Origin: Caulobacter sp.
GTDB taxonomy: Bacteria; Pseudomonadota; Alphaproteobacteria; Caulobacterales; Caulobacteraceae
Direction: 5' to 3'
Length of the DNA stretch: 41,636 bases
Assembly: GCA_029866155.1 (NCBI GenBank)
Contig: JARWZW010000011.1
Location: 1-41,636 of the forward strand
Shown here piece by piece: positions 1 through 8,546 of this stretch (positions are counted from its first letter, which is position 1; every line of letters begins with the position of its first letter). Below the pieces are notes generated by a model. That model was given only the letters and a program-made list of their open reading frames with translations, was not told the origin of the DNA and made no database searches. A program made the position numbers and the translations under genes.

Positions 1-1
1 C

Positions 2-2530
2 AACAATCAGGACTTCGTCGGTGGCGTCGTGGCGTCCCTGCTGCTGCAAGGCGCTGCCCAGACGATCAACGGGACTTCGACGGTGAATGCGTCCGGCATC
101 GAGAATATGTCGGGTACAGGTTTTGATGACGTTCTGACCGGTGACGGAGGGAACAATGTGCTTGCGGGACGTGAAGGCGGCGACACCCTGAATGGCGGTG
201 ACGGTGACGATGTCCTGCTGGGTGACGGCTCGATCCGGATGAACAGCTTCAATAATCAGGGCGGGTCTGGACCGATCACCCAGATCGAGGATGACGCCAA
301 CCTCTTTGGCAATGACATTCTGAACGGCGGCGCGGGCAATGACACCCTTCGCGGCGGCGGCGGAGACGATATCCTGACGGGCGGCATCGGCTCCGACACG
401 CTGGACGGCGGGGCGGGGATCGATACGGTCAGCTACGCCTATCGCACCGCCGGCATGTTTCTGAACCTTTCGGTCCAGGGGATTGTTCAGGGAGCCGGCG
501 GCGAGAATGACACCCTGATCGGGATCGAGAATGTCATCGGCACGGGGTTCAATGACAGCATCCGAGGGGATGACCAAGCCAACCGCATCGACCTGGGCGC
601 CGGCAATGACTTCAGCTACGGCGGACTTGGCGCCGATACGTTGATCGGCGGCGATGGTTCGGACATTCTCTGGCACGGGGCCAATATCAATCTGTTGACG
701 GGCGCCTTCGTGGATCCGGTCAGCGGTGCGATCCTGGGTCTGGCTCATGACGATCTTTCGATCGACACCCTTCAGGGCGACGCCGGCAATGACGTGGCCT
801 ATGTCGGCCTGGGCGATATCGCATCGGGGGGCGCCGATTTCGACCGGCTGTTCGTCTCCTTCGTCTCCTACAACCTGGCCCTCAACCTGGACCTTTCGAC
901 CGGCGACGCCTCGGCCATCCTGGCGGCGCTCAGCGGCGGGACCTACGATGGGTTCGAGGAGTATGGCGTCTTTGGCACCCTGTTCAACGACACCATCCGG
1001 GGCACGGCGGGTTCTGACCGGATCTACGACAACTACGGCAACAACACCTTCTATGGCGGAGACGGCGACGACTTCCTCAGTGGCGGCTTCGACAGCAGCA
1101 CCCTGTATGGAGAGGCCGGCAACGACACCTTCTTCAACGGCGCCAGCGCCGACAAGCTGTATGGCGGAGAGGGCGACGACGTCTTCCTCTACGGCTCCAG
1201 CCTGGGTCCGGCCATCGACCCGCCCGTGGCTGCCGATGACGTCATTGCCGGCGACCTCGGCCGTGACCGGATCGATTTCAACAATGTCGCACCGACTGGC
1301 GGGTTGGGGGTCACGGTCAATCTGGCCCTCACGGCCGCCCAGAACATCAATTTCGGCACGGTGAAGATCTCCGGGATCGAGGATCTCTACGGAACGGCCC
1401 TGGCCGACACCTTCAATGGCAATGGCAGCGCCAACGCCCTGTTTGGACGTCTGGGCGATGACAGCCTGGCCGGTTTCGCCGGGGACGACTTCCTGGACGG
1501 CGGCGACGGCGCCGACCTGCTGGACGGCGGCAAGGGCTTCGATACCGCGAGCTATGCAACCTCCCTCAGGGCGGTCACGGTCAGTCTGGCCCTGACGGTG
1601 GCCCAGGACACCCTGGGCGCCGGCCTGGACACCCTCAAGGACATTGAAAACCTCGAGGGCTCGGCGCTCGGCGACACACTGACCGGCAACAGCCTGGTCA
1701 ATCTGATGACCGGCCTGGCCGGAGACGATATCCTGGATGGCGGCAAGGGCAATGACGCCCTCAATGGCGGTGATGGCCTCGATACGGCCAGCTACGCTAC
1801 GGCAACCTCGGCGGTCACCGTGAACCTGCTGACCGGGCTATCCTCGGGCGGCGCGGGCAAGGATACCCTGGTCAGCATCGAGAACGTCACCGGCTCGGCC
1901 TTCCGGGATGTTCTCACAGGCAACACAGGCGCCAATGTCCTGTTGGGCGGCGGCAACAACGACATCATCGACGGCGGGGCGGGTGATGACGTCATGAACG
2001 GCGAGGCCGGGACCGATCTGGTCAGCTATGCTTCGGCGGTCTCGGGCGTGACGGTCAGCCTTGCCCTGGCCACCGCCCAGAACACCGGCGGCGCCGGCAT
2101 CGACACCCTGTCCGGCTTTGAAGACCTGACCGGATCGAAGTTTGCCGACAGCCTGACCGGGGACAGCCTGGCCAACCGGATGACCGGTGGCGGCGGCGCC
2201 GACAGCCTGACCGGGGGCGCCGGCAAGGACCGGTTCGTCTATCTGGCGGCATCGGACTCCAACCGCTCGAACACCGATCTGATCACCGATCTGACCGCGA
2301 CGGATATTCTCGATCTGTCCGCCATCGACGCCGACACCGTCCTGGCGGGTGACCAGGCCTTTGTCCTGGCCGCCGCCTTCACCGGTATGGCGGGCCAGTA
2401 CACCCTGGCCTTCAATGCGGCGACCGGCCAGACCCAGCTGCAGGCGGATATCAATGGCGACAGCCGGGCGGATTTTGCCCTGTTGTTCACCGGCGATGTC
2501 ACCGGAATGACCGGGACCTGGGTGTTGTAA
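2..2530 (+). CDS. RTX-type calcium-binding repeat protein, 3' part (gene starts before the window)
   Basis: The reading frame is open from the window edge, so the true start lies upstream; about 842 residues are visible. The protein is built from glycine/aspartate nonapeptides of the GGxGxDxLx type that fold into calcium-binding parallel beta rolls in RTX exoproteins. Between the nonapeptide blocks a longer module of about 90 residues recurs (around residues 140, 510, 590 and 670), with a core like DTASYA...VTVSLAL...GAGIDTL..IEN.TGS..AD.LTGN. The last 90 residues (from GGAGKDRF, then DLITDLTATDILDLSAID) resemble the C-terminal region of serralysin-like RTX proteins, where the uncleaved type I secretion signal lies, and end in a short hydrophobic tail. 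I infer export by the ABC/HlyD pair encoded about 2.9 kb downstream on the same strand. No catalytic domain is visible in the part present, so the function (adhesin, surface layer or enzyme) is open. Confidence 0.9.
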   Translation, partial: NNQDFVGGVVASLLLQGAAQTINGTSTVNASGIENMSGTGFDDVLTGDGGNNVLAGREGGDTLNGGDGDDVLLGDGSIRMNSFNNQGGSGPITQIEDDANLFGNDILNGGAGNDTLRGGGGDDILTGGIGSDTLDGGAGIDTVSYAYRTAGMFLNLSVQGIVQGAGGENDTLIGIENVIGTGFNDSIRGDDQANRIDLGAGNDFSYGGLGADTLIGGDGSDILWHGANINLLTGAFVDPVSGAILGLAHDDLSIDTLQGDAGNDVAYVGLGDIASGGADFDRLFVSFVSYNLALNLDLSTGDASAILAALSGGTYDGFEEYGVFGTLFNDTIRGTAGSDRIYDNYGNNTFYGGDGDDFLSGGFDSSTLYGEAGNDTFFNGASADKLYGGEGDDVFLYGSSLGPAIDPPVAADDVIAGDLGRDRIDFNNVAPTGGLGVTVNLALTAAQNINFGTVKISGIEDLYGTALADTFNGNGSANALFGRLGDDSLAGFAGDDFLDGGDGADLLDGGKGFDTASYATSLRAVTVSLALTVAQDTLGAGLDTLKDIENLEGSALGDTLTGNSLVNLMTGLAGDDILDGGKGNDALNGGDGLDTASYATATSAVTVNLLTGLSSGGAGKDTLVSIENVTGSAFRDVLTGNTGANVLLGGGNNDIIDGGAGDDVMNGEAGTDLVSYASAVSGVTVSLALATAQNTGGAGIDTLSGFEDLTGSKFADSLTGDSLANRMTGGGGADSLTGGAGKDRFVYLAASDSNRSNTDLITDLTATDILDLSAIDADTVLAGDQAFVLAAAFTGMAGQYTLAFNAATGQTQLQADINGDSRADFALLFTGDVTGMTGTWVL

Positions 2531-2677
2531 TCAGGCCGGGGCCGCCGTTCAGCAACATGGCCCGACACCGGCAATGCCGATGTCGGGCCATGTCGAGGCC
2601 CGCTGACCTTCAGCCCGTTGCCCGGCTCGATCGGCTGTAGCAATACAGATCAGGCTTCGGCGTCACGGAGGACGGCC

Positions 2678-3313
2678 TTGCAACTGATCGGACAGTATGA
2701 CTCGCCCTTCGTTCGCCGGGTGGGCATAGCCCTGACCCTCTACGAGCTGCCGTTTGAACATCTGCCCTGGGCCGGGTTCGGGGATGTCGACAGGATCGCC
2801 CGGGTCAATCCGCTGCGGCGGGTGCCGACCCTGGTGATGGACGATGGCCAGGTCCTGGTGGACAGCGCCGCCATCCTGGACTGTCTGGACGACATGGTCG
2901 GACCAGGCCGGGCCCTGATCGCGGCAACCGGTCCTGACCGGCGAGAGGCCTTGAGAGTCTGCGCCCTGGCGGCGGGGGTCGCCGACAAGGCGGTCAGCCT
3001 GGTCTATGAGGGGGCGTTTCGCGACGCGCCGGCCGAGATCTGGGTCAGCCGCTGTCGGGCCCAGGTGCTTGAGACCCTCGCCCTGCTTGACCGACAGAGG
3101 GCCGAACGTCCTGCGGAAGGCTGGTTCGGCCCGGGACTCACCCATGCCGACGTCATGCTGGCAACCATGCTGAGGTTCGTCTCCGAGGCCCTACCCGCAG
3201 CGGTGGCCTTTGTCGATTATCCGGCCCTGGCGGCCCATAGTGCGCATTGTGAAGCCTTGCCGGTCTTCAAGACTGTGTCCCAGCCCTTCAGCCTGACGCC
3301 GCCAAAGCCATGA
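2678..3313 (+). CDS. Glutathione S-transferase family protein
   Basis: The protein has about 211 residues. It opens with a thioredoxin-like N-terminal GST domain (LIGQYDSPFVRRV, then NPLRRVPTLVMDDG with the cis-proline of the glutathione site, then the conserved acidic-serine turn as DSAAILDCLDD). An all-helical C-terminal domain follows, containing LTHADVMLATMLRF. The frame is open further upstream to a possible ATG at 2618, but the GST fold starts directly at a TTG at 2678, which has a good ribosome binding site (GGAGGA at 2667-2672, 5 nt spacing). I therefore chose the TTG start. Its stop overlaps the start of the next gene (ATGA at 3310-3313), suggesting translational coupling with the hydrolase. 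GSTs of this kind conjugate glutathione to electrophiles or reduce peroxides; the substrate is not predictable. Confidence 0.85.
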   Translation: MQLIGQYDSPFVRRVGIALTLYELPFEHLPWAGFGDVDRIARVNPLRRVPTLVMDDGQVLVDSAAILDCLDDMVGPGRALIAATGPDRREALRVCALAAGVADKAVSLVYEGAFRDAPAEIWVSRCRAQVLETLALLDRQRAERPAEGWFGPGLTHADVMLATMLRFVSEALPAAVAFVDYPALAAHSAHCEALPVFKTVSQPFSLTPPKP

Positions 3314-4074
3314 CCCTGGATACGGTGAGCGCGCGTTGGGAAAGACTGAAGCCGCACATCCAGGTCTTTGGGCCGGACGACAGTTGCCCCCGACCTGCCG
3401 TGCTGCTGTTCCACGGCTGTGGAGGCGTTCGCGAGCATATGACCCGATATGCTGTTTTGGCTGCGGACATAGGATGGCGCGCCTTTGTGGTGGATTCCTT
3501 CGCACACCGAGGATGGAGCCGGCTCTACGCCATGTGTATGGTCTGCACTGGCCTGAGGATGCGGGGTGGCCAAAGAGCGGGTGACATCCTGGCGGCCCTT
3601 CGGGGTGTCGCTCAGCGAGCGGATGTCGACGCTTCGTCTATCGTCCTGGCCGGTTGGAGCCATGGCTCATGGTCGATCATGGATCTGATGACTTTCGAGG
3701 ATGACAGGAAAGGTCTGGCCGGGCTGGCAGACCCGGACATGGCCCTGCGTGACAGGGTTGCGGGGCTGTTTCTGGTCTATCCTTTCGTGGGGTCCATCGT
3801 TCGGACGCGCCGGAAGCCCTGGCGCCATCGACCGCCGACCTTTGGGTTGATCGCCGCCAGGGATCACATTTCCAGCGCGGCGCAGGCCAGGGCGGTCTAT
3901 GCGTCGCTGGCTCGCCAGGATGTGCCACTAGAAACCTGGGTCGCCCAGGGCTCGCATGCCTTCGATGAGCCCGGCGCGACAGCTCCGATGACCTTCGACC
4001 CCGACCTCACCCGGCAGGCCGAGGCACACTGGACCCGGTTTCTGACAAGGATCGGTCGCAAAGAATTCGTCTGA
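3310..4074 (+). CDS. Dienelactone hydrolase-like alpha/beta hydrolase (copy 1)
   Basis: This is a 254-residue alpha/beta hydrolase. The oxyanion-region motif LLFHGCGG follows the first strands, the nucleophile elbow is GWSHGSWS (Ser), a candidate acid lies in AARDHIS, and the catalytic histidine is in GSHAFDEP near the C terminus. There is no signal peptide, so it is probably cytoplasmic. Length and motif order fit the dienelactone hydrolase family, whose members hydrolyse small esters or lactones. The gene overlaps the GST stop by 4 nt and is followed within 65 nt by a clear paralogue, so the three form one likely operon. The substrate is unknown. The pairing with a GST hints at detoxification or catabolism of an electrophilic compound, which is inference only. 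Confidence 0.85.
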   Translation: MTLDTVSARWERLKPHIQVFGPDDSCPRPAVLLFHGCGGVREHMTRYAVLAADIGWRAFVVDSFAHRGWSRLYAMCMVCTGLRMRGGQRAGDILAALRGVAQRADVDASSIVLAGWSHGSWSIMDLMTFEDDRKGLAGLADPDMALRDRVAGLFLVYPFVGSIVRTRRKPWRHRPPTFGLIAARDHISSAAQARAVYASLARQDVPLETWVAQGSHAFDEPGATAPMTFDPDLTRQAEAHWTRFLTRIGRKEFV

Positions 4075-4136
4075 ACGGGATAGACTCGGGGTCTTTCCGA
4101 GGCGTCGTGTTGTTGGGCATTCGGCTGGGGCGGCGT

Positions 4137-4925
4137 ATGTTCGAAAAAGACTCGACGGCCCGGCGCTGGTCCAGGCTCTGGAGCCATGTCATCGACATGG
4201 CGCCTGCCGGTAACGGGTCTTTTCCGACCGTTCTGATGTTCCACGGCTGCGGCGGAGTAAGATCCCACATCCTGACCTATGCCGAGACTGCCGTCCGGGC
4301 CGGGTGGCGAGTGCTGATCATCGACAGCTACAGCCCGCGAGGATGGAGCCGACGCTGGGCGCAGGTCTTCGTCTGCACGGGCCTGATGTTCCGCGGCAAG
4401 TCTCGCGCTGGCGATGTCGCTGCCGCGATCTGGGGGGCGAGTCAGCTCAAGGGCGTCGATTCCCGGAGGATCGTCCTGACCGGATGGAGTCATGGGTCCT
4501 GGGCTCTGATGGATCTGATGACGGCAAGGTTGGACGGGGGGAGCCGCTTGAACCTGTCCGATTCCATCGCCTGGCCGGTGGACGAAGTCCGGGGGCTGTT
4601 CCTCGCCTATCCCTATGTGGGCCTCGTGGCCCGGAGTTGGCGCAAGCCTTGGCTCAGGACGCCCAGGGTGTTCGGCGTCATTCCGACCAAGGATCACTTC
4701 TCGGGGGTTCAGGGATACATGCGCGCGTTTGCGGCGCCGATCCGGGCCGGCTGCGATGTCGAACTCTGGGGCGTCGAGGCCACCCATGCCTTTGATGAGC
4801 CCGGCATCAAGGCCCGGCTGCCGATCCGGTTCGATGAAGCGGCCAGCGTAGCGGCCCTGAGCCGGTTCGAAGCGTTCCTCGGGAGGATCGGCGCCTTGCC
4901 CGACCCGTCTGAGGGCTTGACCTGA
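4137..4925 (+). CDS. Dienelactone hydrolase-like alpha/beta hydrolase (copy 2)
   Basis: This paralogue of the preceding gene has about 262 residues. It shares the order LMFHGCGG, then RGWSRRWAQ (compare RGWSRLYAM), GWSHGSWALMDLMT at the nucleophile elbow, PTKDHFS for the acid, and ATHAFDEPG for the histidine. The two proteins align over nearly their whole length, indicating a tandem duplication followed by considerable divergence. I chose the ATG at 4137, preceded by GGGG at 4127-4130; a GTG at 4107 in the same frame is an alternative and would add 10 residues. The final codons (…TTG ACC TGA) overlap a FixK/FNR-like palindrome that may belong to the downstream RNA candidate. Confidence 0.83.
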   Translation: MFEKDSTARRWSRLWSHVIDMAPAGNGSFPTVLMFHGCGGVRSHILTYAETAVRAGWRVLIIDSYSPRGWSRRWAQVFVCTGLMFRGKSRAGDVAAAIWGASQLKGVDSRRIVLTGWSHGSWALMDLMTARLDGGSRLNLSDSIAWPVDEVRGLFLAYPYVGLVARSWRKPWLRTPRVFGVIPTKDHFSGVQGYMRAFAAPIRAGCDVELWGVEATHAFDEPGIKARLPIRFDEAASVAALSRFEAFLGRIGALPDPSEGLT

Positions 4926-4930
4926 ATCAA
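4917..4930. promoter_or_regulatory. FixK/FNR-like box
   Basis: TTGACCTGAATCAA matches the FNR/FixK consensus TTGAT-N4-ATCAA in 9 of 10 defined positions, and T-to-C in the fifth position is common in alphaproteobacterial sites. It overlaps the stop codon of copy 2 of the hydrolase. If it acts as a class II activator site (centred near -41.5), transcription would start near 4965, in the RNA candidate that ends at the terminator at 5020-5050. A short palindrome can occur by chance, so this rests on position plus the downstream structure. Confidence 0.5.
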
Positions 4931-4956
4931 GGACAGGGGATCGGCGCCTCTGCAGT

Positions 4957-5051
4957 AAGGGCTTTGCAGCCCTTGCCTTGCATCGGCGGGTTTTCTGAAA
5001 CCAACCACCTCCGGCCTGGGCCCCGCGTGACATCCGCGGGGCTCCTTTTTG
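4957..5051 (+). ncRNA. Candidate small RNA or structured 3' UTR with CCACCTCC motif
   Basis: The stretch after the hydrolase gene holds no gene but has the build of a bacterial small RNA. A hairpin (AAGGGC/GCCCTT, 4957-4974) is followed by a second one (GGTTT-TCTG-AAACC, 4989-5002). Then comes an apparently unpaired CCACCTCC (5005-5012), complementary to Shine-Dalgarno sequences, and finally a strong intrinsic terminator. CCTCC loops are a hallmark of several alphaproteobacterial trans-acting RNAs. The 5' end is not defined. With a FixK-box start near 4965 the RNA would be close to 85 nt; otherwise it may be the processed 3' end of the GST-hydrolase mRNA. No convincing -10 is visible (nearest is around 4953-4958). 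Confidence 0.4.
5020..5050 (+). terminator. Rho-independent terminator
   Basis: A perfect 8-bp stem GCCCCGCG/CGCGGGGC with a 7-nt loop (TGACATC) is followed by TCC and five T. It ends the GST-hydrolase operon and/or the small RNA candidate. Confidence 0.85.
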
Positions 5052-5063
5052 TCTGACGCCGCT

Positions 5064-5113
5064 AGAGCCTGTTCCGCTATGATCGAACGGATCACAACGG
5101 AAAAGCAGGCTCT
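5064..5113. repeat. Intergenic palindromic repeat copy 1 (unit A)
   Basis: This 50-bp imperfect palindrome has ends AGAGCCTG and CAGGCTCT and an inner dyad TTCCG..TGATC/GATCA..CGGAA. It is unit A of a family with further copies near 13.2, 25.4, 31.1 and 32.8 kb in this window. It lies just downstream of the terminator at 5020-5050. Confidence 0.85.
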
Positions 5114-5392
5114 GGACCTGGCATTCCCGTCTGAATGCCTGGACCACTGGAGGGTTCTATCCTTTCGTTCGGCAGGGACGGCTCCATTTGGGGGCTGCGA
5201 TGCAACCGTCCTGGCCCAAACCCGCCTTGCGGGGCAAATCCACCAATTGGGGAGTGTGCCGAGGCGGCGTGATTGTGTATGTTGCCCAACAGGCTTGCTT
5301 AACCCGCTTGCCCAATTCTGTCCGCCAAAGTCGCCTGTCTGATTTCCCGATTAATCTATGCAGGTCATGCGCTTCGCCAAAAAGGGTCATCC
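5114..5392 (+). other. Gene-free region upstream of the type I secretion operon
   Basis: No gene is supportable here. A perfect 7-bp inverted repeat (GGCATTC/GAATGCC, with flanking CC/GG, 5117-5142) follows directly after the palindromic repeat. The remainder is presumably the promoter and 5' UTR of the ABC transporter gene, but I could not identify convincing -35/-10 or sigma-54 elements. Confidence 0.5.
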
Positions 5393-7138
5393 TTGAAGCT
5401 TCTCAGCGTCGATCTGCCCAAGCCGCTGGCGGATGCGTTCATCGCCTGCAGGCCCCACTTTATCGGGATTGCTCTGTTCAGCGCCCTGCTGAACGTGCTG
5501 TTCCTGGCGCCGACCATCTATATGATGCAGGTCTATGACCGGGTGGTTCCGACCGGCGGACTGCTGACCCTTCTCTACATCACCCTGGTGGTGGCCTTCG
5601 CCCTGGGTACACTGGCTCTGCTCGACGCTGTTCGGGCGCGGCTGCTGGTTCGGGTCGGGCTGCGCCTGGACAAGATGCTGGCCGGGCCGATCCTCGAGCG
5701 TCTGATGGCCAGGTCTGCGCCCGGCGCGCCGGTTCAGGGGATGCGTGAGTTCGACGTGCTGCGTCAGGCCATTTCAGGCCAGGCGGCGCTGGGCTTTCTC
5801 GATGCGCCCTGGACACCGCTCTATGTCATCATCGCCTTCATGCTGCACCCGGCGCTGGGCGCCCTGACCATTGCCGGGGGCGTCATCCTGGTGGCGCTGG
5901 CCCTTTTCAACGAACGGTCGACCAAGACCAAGGCCCAGACCGCCAACCGGGCGATCAACGCCGCCTATGCCGCTCAGGAAGCGGCGGCCCAGAATGCTGA
6001 CGTGGTCCGGTCCATGGGCATGCGGGGCGCACTGCGCGAGCGTCAGTTGACGGACCGGCGGCTCGGTCTCGGCATGTCTGGCGAGGCCCAGTTCACCGGC
6101 GGTGTCTACGCCTCGGCGACCAAGTTCATGCGCCTGTTCCTGCAGTCCGCGGCCCTGGGACTGGGCGCATGGCTGGCGGTCGAGCGTCAGATTTCGGCGG
6201 GTGCGATCATCGCCGCCTCGGTCCTGATGAGCCGCGCCCTTCAACCGGTTGAACAGGTGGTCGGTTCCTGGAGCGTGGTCGTCCAGGCCAGGACCGCCCT
6301 CAAGACTCTGGCGGATATCTTCGCCAAGGAAGAGTCGGAAACGCCCCGCACCAAGCTGCCTGAGCCCAAGGGCGCCCTGCAGTTCGACAAGGTGGTGCTC
6401 CGGGCCCCTGGCGGCGAAGGCCTGCTGCTGAAGGGGACCTCCTTCGCCATCAAGGCCGGCGAGGCCCTCGGGGTGGTTGGTCCCAGCGGCGCCGGCAAGA
6501 CCACCCTGGCCCGTGTGGCGGTCGGCGCGATTGCTCCGGATTCCGGAGTGGTCAGGCTGGACGGCGCCAACCTTGCTGACTGGGATCCTGATCGGCTCGG
6601 TCGCCATATCGGCTATCTGCCCCAGGACAGCGGTCTGATCGCCGGAACGGTGCGCGACAATATCTCCCGCTTTGATGTCTGGAAGGGCGACGACGCCCAG
6701 GCGATCGACGCTGCAGTGGTTGCGGCAGCCCAGACGGCCGGGGTGCATGACCTTATTCTTCGCCTGCCAAAGGGCTACGACACGGTTCTGGCCCATGGCG
6801 GCAAGGGCCTGTCGGCCGGCCAGTCCCAGCGGGTCGCCCTGGCCCGCGCCCTCTATGGCGATCCCTCCCTCGTCGTGCTCGACGAGCCCAATTCCGCGCT
6901 GGACGCTGAAGGCGAGGCCGCGCTTGGCCGCGCCATCGTCAGTGTCAAGGCGCGGGGCGCCTCGATCGTCGTCATCGCCCACCGCACAGGCGTCCTTGCG
7001 GTGGTCGACAGTCTGCTGGTCCTGCGGGATGGCGCCGTCGAACGCTTCGGGCCCCGGGCTGAAGTCATGGCCGCCATGTCCGGCGCCGCCCGGCCCGCGC
7101 CGGCCTCCAACGTCGTTGAACTCAAAGGTCCGCAATGA
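5393..7138 (+). CDS. Type I secretion system ABC transporter/permease (PrtD/RsaD-like)
   Basis: This 581-residue half-transporter has an N-terminal ABC transmembrane domain (hydrophobic segments about residues 20-60 and 130-180, including IYMMQVYDRVVPTGGLLTLL typical of PrtD-family exporters). A nucleotide-binding domain follows: Walker A GPSGAGKTT near residue 363, signature LSAGQSQRVALARAL near 472, Walker B LVVLDEP near 493, then the switch histidine in VIAHRTG. There is no C39 peptidase domain, which fits exporters of uncleaved RTX substrates. The frame supports a TTG start at 5393 with AAGGG at 5382-5386; the nearby ATGs at 5358 and 5367 are out of frame. It overlaps the HlyD gene by 4 nt. 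The likely cargo is an RTX protein such as the one at the window start. No TolC-type outer membrane gene is in view. Confidence 0.93.
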   Translation: MKLLSVDLPKPLADAFIACRPHFIGIALFSALLNVLFLAPTIYMMQVYDRVVPTGGLLTLLYITLVVAFALGTLALLDAVRARLLVRVGLRLDKMLAGPILERLMARSAPGAPVQGMREFDVLRQAISGQAALGFLDAPWTPLYVIIAFMLHPALGALTIAGGVILVALALFNERSTKTKAQTANRAINAAYAAQEAAAQNADVVRSMGMRGALRERQLTDRRLGLGMSGEAQFTGGVYASATKFMRLFLQSAALGLGAWLAVERQISAGAIIAASVLMSRALQPVEQVVGSWSVVVQARTALKTLADIFAKEESETPRTKLPEPKGALQFDKVVLRAPGGEGLLLKGTSFAIKAGEALGVVGPSGAGKTTLARVAVGAIAPDSGVVRLDGANLADWDPDRLGRHIGYLPQDSGLIAGTVRDNISRFDVWKGDDAQAIDAAVVAAAQTAGVHDLILRLPKGYDTVLAHGGKGLSAGQSQRVALARALYGDPSLVVLDEPNSALDAEGEAALGRAIVSVKARGASIVVIAHRTGVLAVVDSLLVLRDGAVERFGPRAEVMAAMSGAARPAPASNVVELKGPQ

Positions 7139-8517
7139 GCGCCGCCGAAGAGATGGCCGCCCGGCCCGCCAGCGAAATGGCTGAGGCCGAGGCGCCGCCG
7201 AAGGCGCCGCTCAGCGACAATCCGCAGCGTGAATTGCGTTTCGGCGCCGTTGTGGTCCTGCTTTTCTTCGGGTTGTTCCTGGGCTGGGCCGCCATTGCCC
7301 GGCTGGACGCCGCCGCCTACGCCCAGGGGGTGATCGCGGTGGCCGGCAACCGCCAGGCCGTCCAGATCCGTGACGGCGGCGTCGTAACGGCGATCCATGT
7401 CACGGATGGCCAGGCCGTCATCAAGGGGCAGGCCCTGGCCGAAGTTTCCACAACCGAACTGGGCGCCAATGAGCGGGCCATGTCGGGCGAGGTCATGTCG
7501 CTGCTGGCCCAGCGTGCGCGGCTCAACGCCGAGCGCAAAGCGGGCGCCGAGGTGCCCACGCCGAGCGAATTTGCCAGCCTGGGTCCTGATGACCGCATCC
7601 TGGCCAATGACGCCATGATGTTGCAACGTCAGCAGTTTGCGGCCCGCAAGTCGTCGGTGGCGGCCCAGCAAGGCGTGCTGAACCAGCGGATGAGCCAGCT
7701 CAACGAGCAGATCACTGGATACCAGCGCCAGCTTGACGCCAATGCCGAACAGTTGCGGCTCATCGGTGAGGAACTGGTCGGGGTTCGCCGGCTGGCGGAA
7801 CAGGGCTACGCTCCGGAAACCCGTGTCCGGGCGCTTGAACGGGAGGAAGCCTCACTGACCGGTGACGCGGGCTCCCTGCGGGCCCAGGTGGCCCGCGCCA
7901 ACGAGGCCATTGGCGAATCCCGGATGCAGTTGCTGTCCATCGACCGACAGGTTGTCGAGGAAGTCACTGGCCAGTTGCGGGATGTCGAGGTTCGGCTCGA
8001 TGAACTCCAGCCAAAGCTGGGCGCTCTTCGCGATCAACTCGGTCATGCCGTGATCCGGGCCCCGGCCGGCGGCAAGGTGGTTGGTCTGACCGTCTTCACC
8101 GTCGGTGGCGTTCTTGCCCCCGGCGCCACCCTGATGGAGATCGTGCCTCAGGATCGCGCCCTGGTCATCCAGGCCAGCATTTCGCCCGCCGATGCCGACG
8201 ATCTGCGGCTGGGTCAGGAAACCCAGGTGCGGTTCACCTCGCTGCATGAGCGGGACCTGCCGATCCTCAAGGGACTCCTGACCAAGCTTTCCGCCGACAG
8301 TTTCGTCGATGAGCAGTCGGGCGAGAGGTTCTTCCGGGGAGAGATTTCCGTTCCCGAAGCCGAGATGGAGCGAATTCGCAAGGTCCGCGGCGCCCGTACA
8401 GGCCTGCAGGCCGGTCTGCCAGTCGAGATCCTGATCCCGCTCCGGGCCCGCTCGGCCCTGGACTATCTGCTCGAGCCCTTGCTCCAGACCTTCTGGAAGT
8501 CCGGCCGGGAGCACTGA
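7135..8517 (+). CDS. HlyD-family type I secretion periplasmic adaptor (PrtE/RsaE-like)
   Basis: The protein has 460 residues: a short cytoplasmic N terminus, one membrane anchor at about residues 38-58 (AVVVLLFFGLFLGWAAIARL), a first half-lipoyl segment (GVIAVAGNRQAVQIRDGG), and long coiled-coil helices at about 120-300 rich in Gln, Glu and Arg. A second lipoyl half and beta-barrel follow (VIRAPAGGKVVGLTVFTVGGV, ending in the membrane-proximal region GLQAGLPVEILIPL typical of HlyD/PrtE proteins). It bridges the ABC transporter to an outer membrane TolC-like channel. The start ATG at 7135 overlaps the ABC stop (ATGA), so translation is probably coupled. Confidence 0.93.
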   Translation: MSAAEEMAARPASEMAEAEAPPKAPLSDNPQRELRFGAVVVLLFFGLFLGWAAIARLDAAAYAQGVIAVAGNRQAVQIRDGGVVTAIHVTDGQAVIKGQALAEVSTTELGANERAMSGEVMSLLAQRARLNAERKAGAEVPTPSEFASLGPDDRILANDAMMLQRQQFAARKSSVAAQQGVLNQRMSQLNEQITGYQRQLDANAEQLRLIGEELVGVRRLAEQGYAPETRVRALEREEASLTGDAGSLRAQVARANEAIGESRMQLLSIDRQVVEEVTGQLRDVEVRLDELQPKLGALRDQLGHAVIRAPAGGKVVGLTVFTVGGVLAPGATLMEIVPQDRALVIQASISPADADDLRLGQETQVRFTSLHERDLPILKGLLTKLSADSFVDEQSGERFFRGEISVPEAEMERIRKVRGARTGLQAGLPVEILIPLRARSALDYLLEPLLQTFWKSGREH

Positions 8518-8546
8518 TCGCCGGCCTGCCCCTGGGCGGCGCTTCG

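Noticed and set aside
3897..5147. 416-codon minus-strand frame spanning the second hydrolase and the following intergenic region
   Set aside because: It runs antisense through a clear hydrolase gene, a terminator and a palindromic repeat, with no domain.
5774..7135. 453-codon frame antisense to the ABC transporter
   Set aside because: Mirror of strong coding sequence; no similarity to any protein family that I can see.
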